Of a stretch of DNA of 64,000 bases, positions 31,855-39,384 are shown in pieces. Below the pieces are notes generated by a model. It did not search any database and was not told where the DNA came from. It saw only the letters and a program-made list of their open reading frames with translations. A program made the translations under genes and the position numbers. Position 1 is the first letter of the stretch; the number at the start of each line of letters is the position of its first letter. The DNA is from a virus: positions 1-64,000 of IMG/VR virus record IMGVR_UViG_3300025889_000002. One strand, 5' to 3'.

Positions 31855-32629
31855 ACCGCAATGGGCCTTAATCTTTGGCGCGGCCCGCAAGCGCGGAGCA
31901 ACGTGGGATGACCTCGCAGACGTAAACGCCTTCAAGCGCGAGATCGAGGTGGCCTTGGATGACGGCACCATCATCGTCACGGGGAACAAGCCCCCCGAAG
32001 TCCTGCCATGGGCAGACATGCTTGCCAGCATCACGAACACGAACGCCCCAGCCCTCACGCAAGACGATTACGAGCGCGCCGCCGTCGAGTTGGGCAATGG
32101 TGTCACCCCCAAGCACATGCGTGCCAGCAAGACGGTTGAGGCGCCGCGTGGGGCATTCGATGACAATGGCCGGCCTTCGATCCTCTACGAGCGCCACGTA
32201 TTCGCCCGCAACACCACGCCCAAGGGGCGGTTCAATTCATCCTACCCCGACCTGTCGGCCATCCGTGGCTATGGTGCAGGCGGCTATGGGCCGTTCTCGT
32301 CGCAATACACCAAATTGCAGCGCGCCTACGCGCTAGATCCGGAATCGGCTTTTGAGGCGTGTTCATGGGGCGCGTTTCAGGTGCTTGGTGAGAATGCGGT
32401 GCAACTAGGTTATGCGTCTGCCCGCGATATGGCCTGCGAACTGGCCAAGAGCGAAGCGGCGCACCTCGATAGCTATGTGCGATTCATCAAGGTCAATGGA
32501 CTGGCAGACGAACTAGGCAGATGCCGCGCTGGCGATCCTGAAAGCTGCATACCCTTTGTCGAGCGATACAACGGCAGCGGGTTTCGCAAATTCAGTTACC
32601 ATGTCAAATTCGCGGAGGCTCTGCTATGA
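31814..32629 (+). CDS. N-acetylmuramidase endolysin (DUF3380 type)
   Basis: 271 residues. N-terminal ~70 residues look like a small helical/peptidoglycan-binding part. The catalytic domain shows RPSILYERHVFAR, ACSWGAFQVLGENA and FVERYNGSGF, the N-acetylmuramidase pattern, with Glu of YERH the likely acid. No signal peptide, so release depends on a holin. Start with AGAGGGG site five bases upstream; overlaps the holin gene. Confidence 0.85.
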   Translation: MMGQKTSGLRMLGEPQWALIFGAARKRGATWDDLADVNAFKREIEVALDDGTIIVTGNKPPEVLPWADMLASITNTNAPALTQDDYERAAVELGNGVTPKHMRASKTVEAPRGAFDDNGRPSILYERHVFARNTTPKGRFNSSYPDLSAIRGYGAGGYGPFSSQYTKLQRAYALDPESAFEACSWGAFQVLGENAVQLGYASARDMACELAKSEAAHLDSYVRFIKVNGLADELGRCRAGDPESCIPFVERYNGSGFRKFSYHVKFAEALL

Positions 32630-32715
32630 ACGATAGGCTATGCAAAGCAATGCCCACGATAGCCCTTGCGCTGACCTGCTTGGCGCTTGGCCTGTTTATA
32701 GGAGTTACGGCATGA
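32626..32715 (+). CDS. membrane micropeptide, 29 aa
   Basis: MNDRLCKAMPTIALALTCLA then LGLFIGVTA: one hydrophobic helix. ATGA overlap on both sides supports translation in the lysis operon. Role unknown. Confidence 0.45.
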   Translation: MNDRLCKAMPTIALALTCLALGLFIGVTA

Positions 32716-32969
32716 TTGCGGAAGTAGCTACCCTTTACGAAACCAACGCGCGTTCGATTCCTGACATGCTTCGCCAAGCGGCGGATAGCATCGAAGAGGA
32801 AGCCAGCGAAGATTGCTCACCGACCGTTGCCATGGTGGCTGTCCAAATATCAGAAAGCGGTCAGGTGCATGTTTATGGATGGGGCGACACTGATGACCTC
32901 CGCGCTATTGGCCTAATGGAGCGCGGAAAGCATAGCCTCTTGGCTTCTATCGAGGAACTTACGGCATGA
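32712..32969 (+). CDS. hypothetical protein, 85 aa
   Basis: Acidic protein (SIPDMLRQAADSIEEEASED, then VHVYGWGDTDDLRAIGLMER). The pattern of a helix followed by a short beta motif is common in small early-phage proteins. ATGA overlap with both neighbours in the lysis operon. Family not recognised. Confidence 0.6.
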   Translation: MIAEVATLYETNARSIPDMLRQAADSIEEEASEDCSPTVAMVAVQISESGQVHVYGWGDTDDLRAIGLMERGKHSLLASIEELTA

Positions 32970-33337
32970 TTACCACATTCTTTGCCTCGACCATCAATAA
33001 GGTATTCGCAGGTGTCGTTCTCGCGCTTCTGGTGGCCCTTGGGATAGCCATGTGGTCGAACGCCCGCAAGGACGCCACAATTGAAACCCTGCGCAACGCA
33101 GTGGCCGTCTCGGAGGCACAGCATAGCGTAACCGCTGCATCACTGGACTCACTGACCCGCCGCATGAAGGAGCTTGTCGAACAAGGGCAGTTGCGGGAAA
33201 GCCTGCTAGCCGAAGCCATGAAGGAAGCGGAAGAAGAAACGTCCGAATTGCAGGACGAAGCCGACGCCCTACGCAAGGAAGGTGTTACCGACCAGTGTGT
33301 GACGCCCGCTGGGGTGCTTCGAAGCCGTGGCTTGTGA
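32966..33337 (+). CDS. Rz: Rz-like inner-membrane spanin
   Basis: 123 residues. One N-terminal membrane helix (KVFAGVVLALLVALGIAMW) then a periplasmic coiled coil (RRMKELVEQGQLRESLLAEA to DEADALRKEG), the i-spanin layout. The lipoprotein partner follows at 33468. It completes lysis by joining inner and outer membranes. Confidence 0.75.
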   Translation: MITTFFASTINKVFAGVVLALLVALGIAMWSNARKDATIETLRNAVAVSEAQHSVTAASLDSLTRRMKELVEQGQLRESLLAEAMKEAEEETSELQDEADALRKEGVTDQCVTPAGVLRSRGL

Positions 33338-33338
33338 T

Positions 33339-33454
33339 GCTGCGGCGGGTCAGGATTTGAACCTGAGACTGACCCGCCTTCGATCCACTAGGGCCATCGA
33401 CGCAGCGCTCTATCCTACAGGGCTTGGCTCCCTTCTGAGCTACGCCGCCGCAGC
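33339..33454 (-). tRNA. tRNA-like element with atypical arms, CUA in middle loop
   Basis: On the minus strand a ten-pair end stem (33445-33454 with 33339-33348) includes a tRNA-like GCGGCGG acceptor. A T arm follows the consensus (TCAGG, loop TTCAAAT, CCTGA; 33350-33366), and a D-type stem GCTC/GAGC (33437-33440, 33407-33410) encloses a 26-base loop, far longer than normal. The middle stem TCGAT/ATCGA holds an 11-base loop centred on CTA. U33 is missing. It could be an unusual suppressor tRNA, a decayed tRNA or a mimic. No CCA is encoded. Confidence 0.4.
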
Positions 33455-33467
33455 AAGGAGAAACTAG

Positions 33468-33737
33468 ATGAAACGCATCGCCATCGCAAGCCTGTTGTTG
33501 CTTTCCGCCTGCAATCACCCGCAGCCTGGAATTGAGATACGTGAAATCCCGGTTGTCGTACCATCCCCTTGCTTGGCCAAAGACGACATCCCACCCGAAC
33601 CAGCCCAAGTAGGCGACCAGCTAACCGGCAATGCCGCGTCAGACCTGCTTATCGTGGCGGCGTCTGCGCTGGAATTGCGGGCGGCGGTTATCACGATGAG
33701 AAGCGCGCTTTTGGCTTGTGCGGAGGGTGAGGGTTAG
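33468..33737 (+). CDS. Rz1: Rz1-like outer-membrane spanin lipoprotein
   Basis: 89 residues with a lipoprotein signal (MKRIAIASLLLLSAC, lipid-modified Cys15), then a Pro-containing periplasmic part (VVVPSPCLAKDDIPPEPAQ). AAGGAG lies eight bases upstream. Separated from Rz by the tRNA-like element instead of overlapping it. Its stop overlaps by four bases the end of the leftward gene. Confidence 0.7.
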   Translation: MKRIAIASLLLLSACNHPQPGIEIREIPVVVPSPCLAKDDIPPEPAQVGDQLTGNAASDLLIVAASALELRAAVITMRSALLACAEGEG

Positions 33738-33967
33738 CTGTTCCTGTAGGCGCTATATGCGTCCGCAACATCGGCAAGAGCGTTGGCGTGGAACCCTTCG
33801 TCAATGGCACTGTAATGTTCAGCGCGTTTGCGAAGGTCGGCCACGACAATAGCGATAGCGGCGTCTGCGTCAGGCAGCCAGCAATCAACCATCTCAGCCA
33901 CGTCTGTTTCAGACAAGCTTGGGAAGTTCCGGCGGATCATCGCCTTCGCCACTTCATCCCTAAGCAT
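33734..33967 (-). CDS. leftward cluster: hypothetical, 77 aa
   Basis: Last gene of the leftward cluster. Contains YSAIDEGFHANALADVADAY, which matches YTEIDEGYHANAVSDAADA in the rightward unit B protein at 49429, so this helix module occurs in genes on both strands. Function unknown. Confidence 0.6.
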   Translation of the reverse strand: MLRDEVAKAMIRRNFPSLSETDVAEMVDCWLPDADAAIAIVVADLRKRAEHYSAIDEGFHANALADVADAYSAYRNS

Positions 33968-33990
33968 ACCACACTCCTTCCCCTGCGCCG

Positions 33991-34311
33991 TCATCCGGCA
34001 TTCTCGGTTAGTATGCCAGAGGGTTTGGGCGCATGAACCGCGCTTTCGTCCTTCGGATCGAGCCCTTCGGTCTCGCCGGTTCCCGCTTCAATCGCTTGCG
34101 CGAGTATCCGGCTCAGCTCGGGGTCTGGCTTAGGCGGGTGGCACCATTCGCAAGGGCGGATGCATAAACAAGAACCCTCGCCTTCATCGTAGGTGTCGCA
34201 TTGCCAATCCCACGAGCATCCGTAGATAAAGCCTTCGCCGTGGCAATTCGCGCAATCGCTTTCATCAAAATCCCAGTAGGGGTCATCCCCCCGCTCAATA
34301 CCAATCGGCAT
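33991..34311 (-). CDS. leftward cluster: Cys-rich protein
   Basis: 106 residues from the ATG at 34311. Cys motifs CANCHGEG, CSWDWQC, CLCIRPCEWC suggest zinc binding, with a DnaJ-like CxxCxGxG first motif. A longer in-frame start to 34422 would overlap the neighbour heavily and is not preferred. Confidence 0.55.
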   Translation of the reverse strand: MPIGIERGDDPYWDFDESDCANCHGEGFIYGCSWDWQCDTYDEGEGSCLCIRPCEWCHPPKPDPELSRILAQAIEAGTGETEGLDPKDESAVHAPKPSGILTENAG

Positions 34312-34612
34312 CGGTCTGCTCCATAAAACCAAGGGGGTAATTTTCTGGCAAGGGCATCCAAATGGCACCGCGCAGAAAATCATCGCCCAGAGGAAAGGCG
34401 TCTTCGCCATCAAGCGGACCATCGTCGCTCATCATCGCAAGGGATGACGAGCAGCCATCATCGCAGACTATGACAACCTTTTGCCCTGGTTGCGGCGGGT
34501 CGATTTCCCAAGACGCCCACGCGTCAGGGATTGAAGCCTTTGGTGGAGACGGCACGGCTCCATCGCGAAGCGACGAAAGCCCGCCCGGACGCACATCATC
34601 CTTATCCATCAC
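34295..34612 (-). CDS. leftward cluster: DUF551-like protein
   Basis: 105 residues. The middle WEIDPPQPGQKVVIVCDDGC and end DDFLRGAIWMPLPENY follow the DUF551-type pattern (work-out of Trp, then W-P-L-P at the end) of small phage proteins. Function unknown. 17-base overlap with the next gene. Confidence 0.55.
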   Translation of the reverse strand: MMDKDDVRPGGLSSLRDGAVPSPPKASIPDAWASWEIDPPQPGQKVVIVCDDGCSSSLAMMSDDGPLDGEDAFPLGDDFLRGAIWMPLPENYPLGFMEQTDADWY

Positions 34613-34761
34613 ACCCTCCCTCCGTTAAGCGCATCCAGAGCGGCTTTAAGCAAAGACCTGCGGGGTGTTTCCATGGGCAATATCCGCCCGGTGTAGCGAT
34701 GACCTCCGCCGAATGCGTGGGGATCGCGATTAGTGCGGGTAAGGCGTTCTATGCGGCTCAC
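34609..34761 (-). CDS. leftward cluster: FGGG small protein (GTG start)
   Basis: 50 residues from GTG. Contains HAFGGGHRYTGRILPMETPR. The protein at 36150-36290 has FGGGYHYNARILPMERPG, so the two are paralogues inside one cluster. Four-base overlaps with both neighbours support the start. Function unknown. Confidence 0.5.
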   Translation of the reverse strand: MSRIERLTRTNRDPHAFGGGHRYTGRILPMETPRRSLLKAALDALNGGRV

Positions 34762-35063
34762 TTTGCGGCTCCTTTCAGGGATCGGATGGCTTGGGCAACA
34801 TCGTTGCAAGCCTCATTGTAGATGTCGGGCCGCATGTCTCCAGCAGACGCAGAGGCATCAACGTAGTGCTGCGCATAGCGTTCGCCTTCAGCAGACTCCG
34901 CCGCCCGCTCGTATGCCTCTCGCACCTGTTCCTCCAACCGAGTGTTACGGGCTTCGAGTGCGGCGATGTGGTCGCGGGCAGCAAGGAACGTGCACTCAGG
35001 GCGACCGCACTTGCAATCGAGCAAGACAAGCATGTCCTGCGTCTGCTGTGCTAGATCACTCAC
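34758..35063 (-). CDS. leftward cluster: coiled-coil protein (GTG start)
   Basis: 101 residues. CKCGRPECTF near the N-terminus may bind zinc; then a coiled coil (IAALEARNTRLEEQVREAYE). GTG start gives a four-base overlap with the upstream gene. Function unknown. Confidence 0.55.
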   Translation of the reverse strand: MSDLAQQTQDMLVLLDCKCGRPECTFLAARDHIAALEARNTRLEEQVREAYERAAESAEGERYAQHYVDASASAGDMRPDIYNEACNDVAQAIRSLKGAAK

Positions 35064-35665
35064 TGGCCTGATCCTTCGTTGAGTAGGTTGTCGATGCGAG
35101 TGATAGCCTCCCATGCGATTGCATCGTTCATTTCATGCCCACCGCCGGGGTCGCCTTCGCAAACCGCACAGCCACGACAATTGTTGCTTATGCGCTCCAG
35201 ATACTCCCTCACTGTCATGAACCCTTCCCGCTCTCGCGTGGGGGCGGATAGGGCGGCGCAAGAGGGGCATGGCAGACCTAAATCAGACGGCAGCATGGTG
35301 CGGTGGCCAACGGGTGGATCGACTGCATAAACTCGAGCGGCTTCACGCGCCGCTGCCACCTTGTCGGCTTCGGTTTCGCAGGCGTCCTTATCCCAAGCCA
35401 GTTTTGCCAAAAGGCCCGTTGCCGCCTCGACGTTTGCCACCCAGTCGGCAAACTCATCCCGATAGCGGTCGTCGTCCCATTCATACGGCCCGCGCCCTTC
35501 CAGCAGCCAGCGATGCCCGTTGAGCGCGCGTTTAATGTGGCCAAGTGCGATTGCCACAATGTAGCGATCACGGTCGAGCAGATGGCGCATGTCTTCCAAC
35601 CCCGCCGCGCTCGGCTCGGTCTTGGCGGATTTCAGCATTTCTCCTGCTTTGTTACCATCGGTCAT
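35060..35665 (-). CDS. leftward cluster: hypothetical, 201 aa
   Basis: Largest non-nuclease protein of the cluster. Helical N-terminal half (DRYIVAIALGHIKRAL), four Cys in the second half (CPSCAALS, NNCRGCAVC) that may bind zinc. Four-base overlaps on both sides. Family not recognised. Confidence 0.6.
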   Translation of the reverse strand: MTDGNKAGEMLKSAKTEPSAAGLEDMRHLLDRDRYIVAIALGHIKRALNGHRWLLEGRGPYEWDDDRYRDEFADWVANVEAATGLLAKLAWDKDACETEADKVAAAREAARVYAVDPPVGHRTMLPSDLGLPCPSCAALSAPTREREGFMTVREYLERISNNCRGCAVCEGDPGGGHEMNDAIAWEAITRIDNLLNEGSGQ

Positions 35666-36150
35666 GTGTTATTTCCTCGTCTGGCGAGACTAACGGCACG
35701 GTGACGCAAATTCTTGCATGCCTTGCATCTCTTATATCCCGTCTTTTTGTTTATATATGTATTCTCTGGCGTGTACTCGTGGCCCCGTCCACAATGGGTC
35801 ATCCCCTGAGTGGCCATCTTCCTAGAAATGCCACTGTTGCCCCTCTGAATGTTCACAATGTGGGTAACGGGCTCAAGGTGTTCTGGATTGCAACACGCCC
35901 GATTGCGGCACAAGTGGTCAACTACTAAGTCTGTAGGAACCCGCCCCTTAGTAAGATGGTAGGCAAATCGGTGAGACGATACCCGACCGAGCGGCTTGAA
36001 GTTGAATGACCCATAGCACTTAGGATTTAGATAGCCTTTCCACATCCAGCATTGGTCGCGCGTTCCGCGGTCTATTTTTGACCAAAACCTATCCTTCACT
36101 TTTTGCGAGATCGCTTCTGGGTCTGGGATGGGTTTGATTTTAATAGGCAT
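35662..36150 (-). CDS. HNH homing endonuclease (HNH_3 type)
   Basis: 162 residues. Core: SSHRFAYHLTKGRVP, VVDHLCRNRACCNPEHLEPV with the His and Cys of HNH_3 nucleases, then MTHCGRGHEYTPENT and a CKAC pair as a second zinc site. Upstream WSKIDRGTRDQCWMWKG is typical. A selfish insertion in the leftward cluster. The ATG at 36150 is chosen for its one-base junction with the previous stop. Confidence 0.85.
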   Translation of the reverse strand: MPIKIKPIPDPEAISQKVKDRFWSKIDRGTRDQCWMWKGYLNPKCYGSFNFKPLGRVSSHRFAYHLTKGRVPTDLVVDHLCRNRACCNPEHLEPVTHIVNIQRGNSGISRKMATQGMTHCGRGHEYTPENTYINKKTGYKRCKACKNLRHRAVSLARRGNNT

Positions 36151-36290
36151 CACCTCGATCCTTTAAATATCCGCGCAAACAGTCCGGGCCTCTCCATGGG
36201 CAGGATGCGCGCGTTGTAGTGGTAGCCGCCGCCAAAGTTCTGGCGGGGTGCGAACCTGTGGCTGCGTTCGTATGTGTGCGAGCGGGTCAT
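36150..36290 (-). CDS. leftward cluster: FGGG small protein, second copy
   Basis: 46 residues, starts MTRSHTYERSHRFAPRQ and contains FGGGYHYNARILPMERPG. Paralogue of 34609-34761. It flanks the HNH gene on its upstream side. Function unknown. Confidence 0.5.
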   Translation of the reverse strand: MTRSHTYERSHRFAPRQNFGGGYHYNARILPMERPGLFARIFKGSR

Positions 36291-36622
36291 GATGCGCCTC
36301 GGGCTTTGGCGATGGCGGCGCGGGCGCGTCGCTCACACTGTCCCTTGATCGTGAATCCGCCATGCTCGCGCAGGCATTCCTCCAGCGCTTCCAGTAATTC
36401 CGGTGCGGCTGCGATTAGGCGAGCGTTTGCCTCCCAAGGATCCGTCCCGGCTTCACGATGCTTGGCCAGCGTGATTGCATCCCTCGCTTCCGGATCAGAG
36501 GCTTGGCAGATGATGCCTCCACGGAATTGCCCCTGCTCGGTGACAGGTGCGCGGACACAACCCCAATCGTCATACTCATCGGGTCGGTAAGCCCACGGTC
36601 CCGGCGTGTGGTTCGTTCCCAT
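36287..36622 (-). CDS. leftward cluster: conserved phage protein, 111 aa
   Basis: Starts MGTNHTPGPWAYR and includes AKHREAGTDPWEANARLIAAAPELLEAL-type helix (split here as ANARLIAAAPELLEALEEC). The HTPGPW start with a NARLIAAAPELL motif is a common small family in phages and prophages, function unknown. Four-base overlap with its neighbour. Confidence 0.7.
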   Translation of the reverse strand: MGTNHTPGPWAYRPDEYDDWGCVRAPVTEQGQFRGGIICQASDPEARDAITLAKHREAGTDPWEANARLIAAAPELLEALEECLREHGGFTIKGQCERRARAAIAKARGAS

Positions 36623-36623
36623 C

Positions 36624-36812
36624 TCAAACACTCCCTGCCATTGATTGTGCGTCGTCTATGGATATGCCCTGCGCTGCCAGCGATCGCACAAGTGCGGCAA
36701 AGGCGTCTGCATGTCGCTGCTCGACCTCGGGATATTCGCCTGTGCCGTCTGCTGCCATTTCCACGGCCAGGTTGGCGTCCTTCATTTCGAGATAGGCTTC
36801 CTTGATGGTCAT
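36624..36812 (-). CDS. leftward cluster: small helical protein, 62 aa
   Basis: Acidic helices (TIKEAYLEMKDANLAVEMA, HADAFAALVRSLAAQG). Tight spacing to both neighbours. Family not recognised. Confidence 0.55.
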   Translation of the reverse strand: MTIKEAYLEMKDANLAVEMAADGTGEYPEVEQRHADAFAALVRSLAAQGISIDDAQSMAGSV

Positions 36813-37180
36813 GGCTGCTTCCTTTTGGCGAGGATGGCGCGAAGGCCAGCCAATGCATTGGCTTGTTGATCGATGAGGCTGCGGAGATTGCCTTTGGCGT
36901 CCCGCATCTCTGCGTTGGACAGGGCGTCATACGCCGCAGGGAAAAGTCGTACCGCCTCCATCGCCTCATCCAGTTGAGCACGTAGGTCTGCTATCTCTGC
37001 CGTGAGGGGGCGGGCGGCTTCGGTGCGGTGGCGGGCAAAGGCTTTGACGATGGGAAAGTGGTCACCTTGTCCCAGCCGAATTTCTTTGGCCTGCCAGTCT
37101 TGGCCACCGGCTTCCAAAAGACGAACTGCACCATTCCGATCAGCCTGCGTCACCTCCGGCACGTCCTTGGTCCTATCCAT
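36809..37180 (-). CDS. leftward cluster: coiled-coil protein, 123 aa
   Basis: Starts MDRTKDVPEVTQADRNGAVR; coiled region (LTAEIADLRAQLDEAMEAVR) and basic end (AILAKRKQP). The ATG at 37180 gives an eight-base overlap with the gene before and a GGAG-type site. Function unknown. Confidence 0.55.
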   Translation of the reverse strand: MDRTKDVPEVTQADRNGAVRLLEAGGQDWQAKEIRLGQGDHFPIVKAFARHRTEAARPLTAEIADLRAQLDEAMEAVRLFPAAYDALSNAEMRDAKGNLRSLIDQQANALAGLRAILAKRKQP

Positions 37181-37598
37181 GGGTTTCTCCTGTGGGGGTT
37201 TCGGTGTGTTCTTTTCGAATTTCGCGCTCACGGATAAAAATCCGGTCTAGGGTATCATGCGGAACCAGCTCAATCACCGCTCTACGGAAGGCGTCTGCAT
37301 CTTGAATATCGTGCATCCGCTGATTGATAAGCGTGAGACGCTTCTGGATGCTCTGATGCTTTAAACCCAACGCCTCGACAGACCGCTTATCCCCCTCAGC
37401 TTTCGCTCCCATCAATTCATTCTGAATGCGGACAAGCTCGGTTACCAATTGCCGTCTCTCGCTAAGGCATTCATCCTTGGAATAGTTCGCAGCCGACTGA
37501 ATTAGGTCATCTTCAGCGACGAAACCCGCCTGAGCCACGGGAGCAACAACAGTTCGGCGCGCCCTACGCTGAAGGCTGCGTGATGTGCCTTTATACAT
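37173..37598 (-). CDS. leftward cluster: basic coiled-coil protein, 141 aa
   Basis: Very basic start (YKGTSRSLQRRARRTVVAP) and a long helix (LVTELVRIQNELMGAKAEGD). It may bind nucleic acid. Start at 37598 gives a one-base gap with its upstream neighbour. Family not recognised. Confidence 0.55.
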   Translation of the reverse strand: MYKGTSRSLQRRARRTVVAPVAQAGFVAEDDLIQSAANYSKDECLSERRQLVTELVRIQNELMGAKAEGDKRSVEALGLKHQSIQKRLTLINQRMHDIQDADAFRRAVIELVPHDTLDRIFIREREIRKEHTETPTGETHG

Positions 37599-37599
37599 A

Positions 37600-37899
37600 T
37601 CAGGCCTCCATCCAATTCCGCCTGCGCGGATCAACGCCGTGATAAGCACGCATAGCCGCAGCATGGTGTTCCGCGTCGAAAACGTCCTGACGTTCGATCA
37701 TCTCCCGCAGTTCCGCGTCGTCTCCCGTGTCGATTGCAGCCTGTGCTTCATCCATCCACTGTTGGCGGGTGAAGAGAGGGTAATCGGCCTTGGGGAGGTC
37801 GCCTGAGAGGATGGCGTAAGCACGCTCGCGGTGCGGCAAGCTGCGGGCCGTCTGGTTGTAGGCGGTTAGGGCGCGGGTGAGCGGGGTTACGGCGTTCAT
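37600..37899 (-). CDS. leftward cluster: hypothetical, 99 aa
   Basis: Starts MNAVTPLTRALTAYNQTAR; helical, with LFTRQQWMDEAQAAID and a basic C-terminus. Four-base overlap with the upstream gene. Family not recognised. Confidence 0.55.
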   Translation of the reverse strand: MNAVTPLTRALTAYNQTARSLPHRERAYAILSGDLPKADYPLFTRQQWMDEAQAAIDTGDDAELREMIERQDVFDAEHHAAAMRAYHGVDPRRRNWMEA

Positions 37900-38225
37900 G
37901 CCAGACCTCCGCGCGGGCATTCCCAGTCGCATTCTTCGGATCCTGCCTTTGAGCAGTAACCGTCCGGCATCATCCCACAGTCGAAGTTATTCCGGCAATG
38001 CTCCCACGTCTCGCCGCAGCAATCGCAAAGACCATCATCATCCTCTGGTCCGCAATGATATTCGGCAACCGCTTCAGCGTCCGGATAGCCACACTGGCGG
38101 CATTCGTCGGGAAGGTGAGCGCCATCTTCCAGCCACTCCGATCGAGCGATAAGACCGCCGCAGGAAGGGCACCAATGTCCATCCTCGTTGACAGACCAGC
38201 AAGCCACTTCGTCATCCAACGTCAT
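37896..38225 (-). CDS. leftward cluster: zinc-binding protein, 109 aa
   Basis: Twelve Cys in paired motifs: CPSCGG, CRQCGY, CDCCGETWEHC, CDWEC. A multi-zinc ribbon is likely. It may act as an adaptor or nucleic-acid binder. Four-base overlaps on both sides. Confidence 0.6.
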   Translation of the reverse strand: MTLDDEVACWSVNEDGHWCPSCGGLIARSEWLEDGAHLPDECRQCGYPDAEAVAEYHCGPEDDDGLCDCCGETWEHCRNNFDCGMMPDGYCSKAGSEECDWECPRGGLA

Positions 38226-38416
38226 GCGCCTTGCTCCAGCGCGAGATCCGCGTCTTCTACCGCCTCGGCAGCCTTGCGAAGGTGATCCTGCGCGCAGATG
38301 GATGAGTCCAGAACTGCATCAATCAGTTCATAAGCCTGCTTGAGGCGGCTGTCGTACCAATCGGTGGATTGGCTCTGCACCCCACCCTCGGCGCGTTCGA
38401 TCTTGGAGGGGGTCAT
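38222..38416 (-). CDS. leftward cluster: small acidic protein, 64 aa
   Basis: Starts MTPSKIERAEGGVQSQ; helical acidic end (LRKAAEAVEDADLALEQGA). Start at 38416 gives a four-base overlap. Family not recognised. Confidence 0.5.
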   Translation of the reverse strand: MTPSKIERAEGGVQSQSTDWYDSRLKQAYELIDAVLDSSICAQDHLRKAAEAVEDADLALEQGA

Positions 38417-38634
38417 TTCCAGCTCTCCACCTGATCGCAAAGCGGGCAGAACCCATCAGCAGCGGGTGTTGAAAAAGCCTTCCGGTCCGCCTCTGTTGCG
38501 GTGCGCACCCTTGTGATGCGGTATATCCCGCCAGCCAAGCGCGGCTCGCCATCTTTGTAGATGAATGCGGCGCAATGGTTCGGCAGGTTCGCGGAGAGGA
38601 TCATTGCCTCATATCCGCTGTCTTGCTCAGCCAT
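38413..38634 (-). CDS. leftward cluster: first gene, 73 aa
   Basis: Promoter-proximal gene of the cluster. MAEQDSGYEAMILSANLPNH, then a beta stretch and a terminal CPLCDQ pair. Not a recognisable repressor. Family not recognised. Confidence 0.55.
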   Translation of the reverse strand: MAEQDSGYEAMILSANLPNHCAAFIYKDGEPRLAGGIYRITRVRTATEADRKAFSTPAADGFCPLCDQVESWK

Positions 38635-38773
38635 CGGTGAAACTCCCACCCGACAGATCTGCGGGATGCAGTCCTTCGTCGGTGTGGGGCCTTTCTGTAC
38701 GACTTTAGCACCCATGTCAACAACAGAATGTGCGATTATCGAAAATAAATGTCTTGCACGGGGTGCGATTATC
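38635..38773. promoter_or_regulatory. divergent switch region with 11-bp direct repeat
   Basis: Lies between the leftward cluster and the rightward HTH gene. GTGCGATTATC occurs at 38730-38740 and 38763-38773, 33 bases (about three helical turns) apart, the second ending at the ATG. A leftward TTGACA is at 38715-38720 with a weak TACAGA 15 bases on. The repeats are plausible operators. Confidence 0.5.
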
Positions 38774-38992
38774 ATGCAGAAGCTGGTTATGGAAAATGCA
38801 AAATCATATGCGAGCCGGGTGATTGATGCACTTGGGGGCACAACCAGCGTGGCGAAGGAAATAGATTCGCCAAAGTCTACAGTTCATAGCTGGAGGGTCA
38901 ACGGTATTCCGTCTTCCAGGCTATCTCACCTCAAGCTGCTTGCGTGGTCAAAACGCATCGACTTGCCCGAACAGGATATTGGCAATGAGTGA
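38774..38992 (+). CDS. Cro/repressor-like helix-turn-helix protein
   Basis: 72 residues from ATG 38774; other in-frame ATGs at 38714 and 38789. HTH: SYASRVIDALGGTTSVAKEI and SPKSTVHSWRVNGIPSSRL, like YdaS/Cro-type regulators that count on a W-R-x-x-G-I-P helix. It likely binds the repeat beside its start. There is no dimerisation or cleavage domain, so it is not a classical CI. No good ribosome-binding site, so it may be leaderless. Confidence 0.65.
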   Translation: MQKLVMENAKSYASRVIDALGGTTSVAKEIDSPKSTVHSWRVNGIPSSRLSHLKLLAWSKRIDLPEQDIGNE

Positions 38993-39233
38993 ATGGCAAG
39001 ACATTTCGACTGCGCCGAAGGATGGGACGTGGATACTGGTAGCGGGCACCGTTTGGGCCGGCGAAGTCGCCGGCATTGCAAGAAACGCAAAGCCTGAAGT
39101 GAGTATAGCGAACTACACAGGCGGCAACAGCGATTATCCCGGCGATTGGTGGAATGAGGCTGGTGGAGATTATTACGCTTGCTGGTGCCAACCCACCCAC
39201 TGGCAGCCCCTTCCCACCCCTCCCGAACAGTAA
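38985..39233 (+). CDS. DUF551-like protein
   Basis: 82 residues: WQDISTAPKDGTWILVAG at the start and CWCQPTHWQPLPTPP at the end are the DUF551 hallmarks. Function unknown; frequent in early phage regions. It overlaps the HTH gene by eight bases. Confidence 0.8.
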   Translation: MSEWQDISTAPKDGTWILVAGTVWAGEVAGIARNAKPEVSIANYTGGNSDYPGDWWNEAGGDYYACWCQPTHWQPLPTPPEQ

Positions 39234-39240
39234 GGAACGC

Positions 39241-39384
39241 ATGATGGAATACTACGAACACAAGCCGGTTGAATACCCAAACCTACCCATCGGACTTCGC
39301 ATCCTGTCATGGGCTATCGGCGCTGCAATAGGCACTGCGCTTTATCTGGTGGCCTATCACCTTGCACAGGTTCTTGCGGCATGA
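39241..39384 (+). CDS. small membrane protein, 47 aa
   Basis: One membrane helix (ILSWAIGAAIGTALYLVAYH) after a polar, Tyr/His-rich N-terminus. AAGGA site upstream. Four-base overlap with the next gene. Role unknown. Confidence 0.5.
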   Translation: MMEYYEHKPVEYPNLPIGLRILSWAIGAAIGTALYLVAYHLAQVLAA

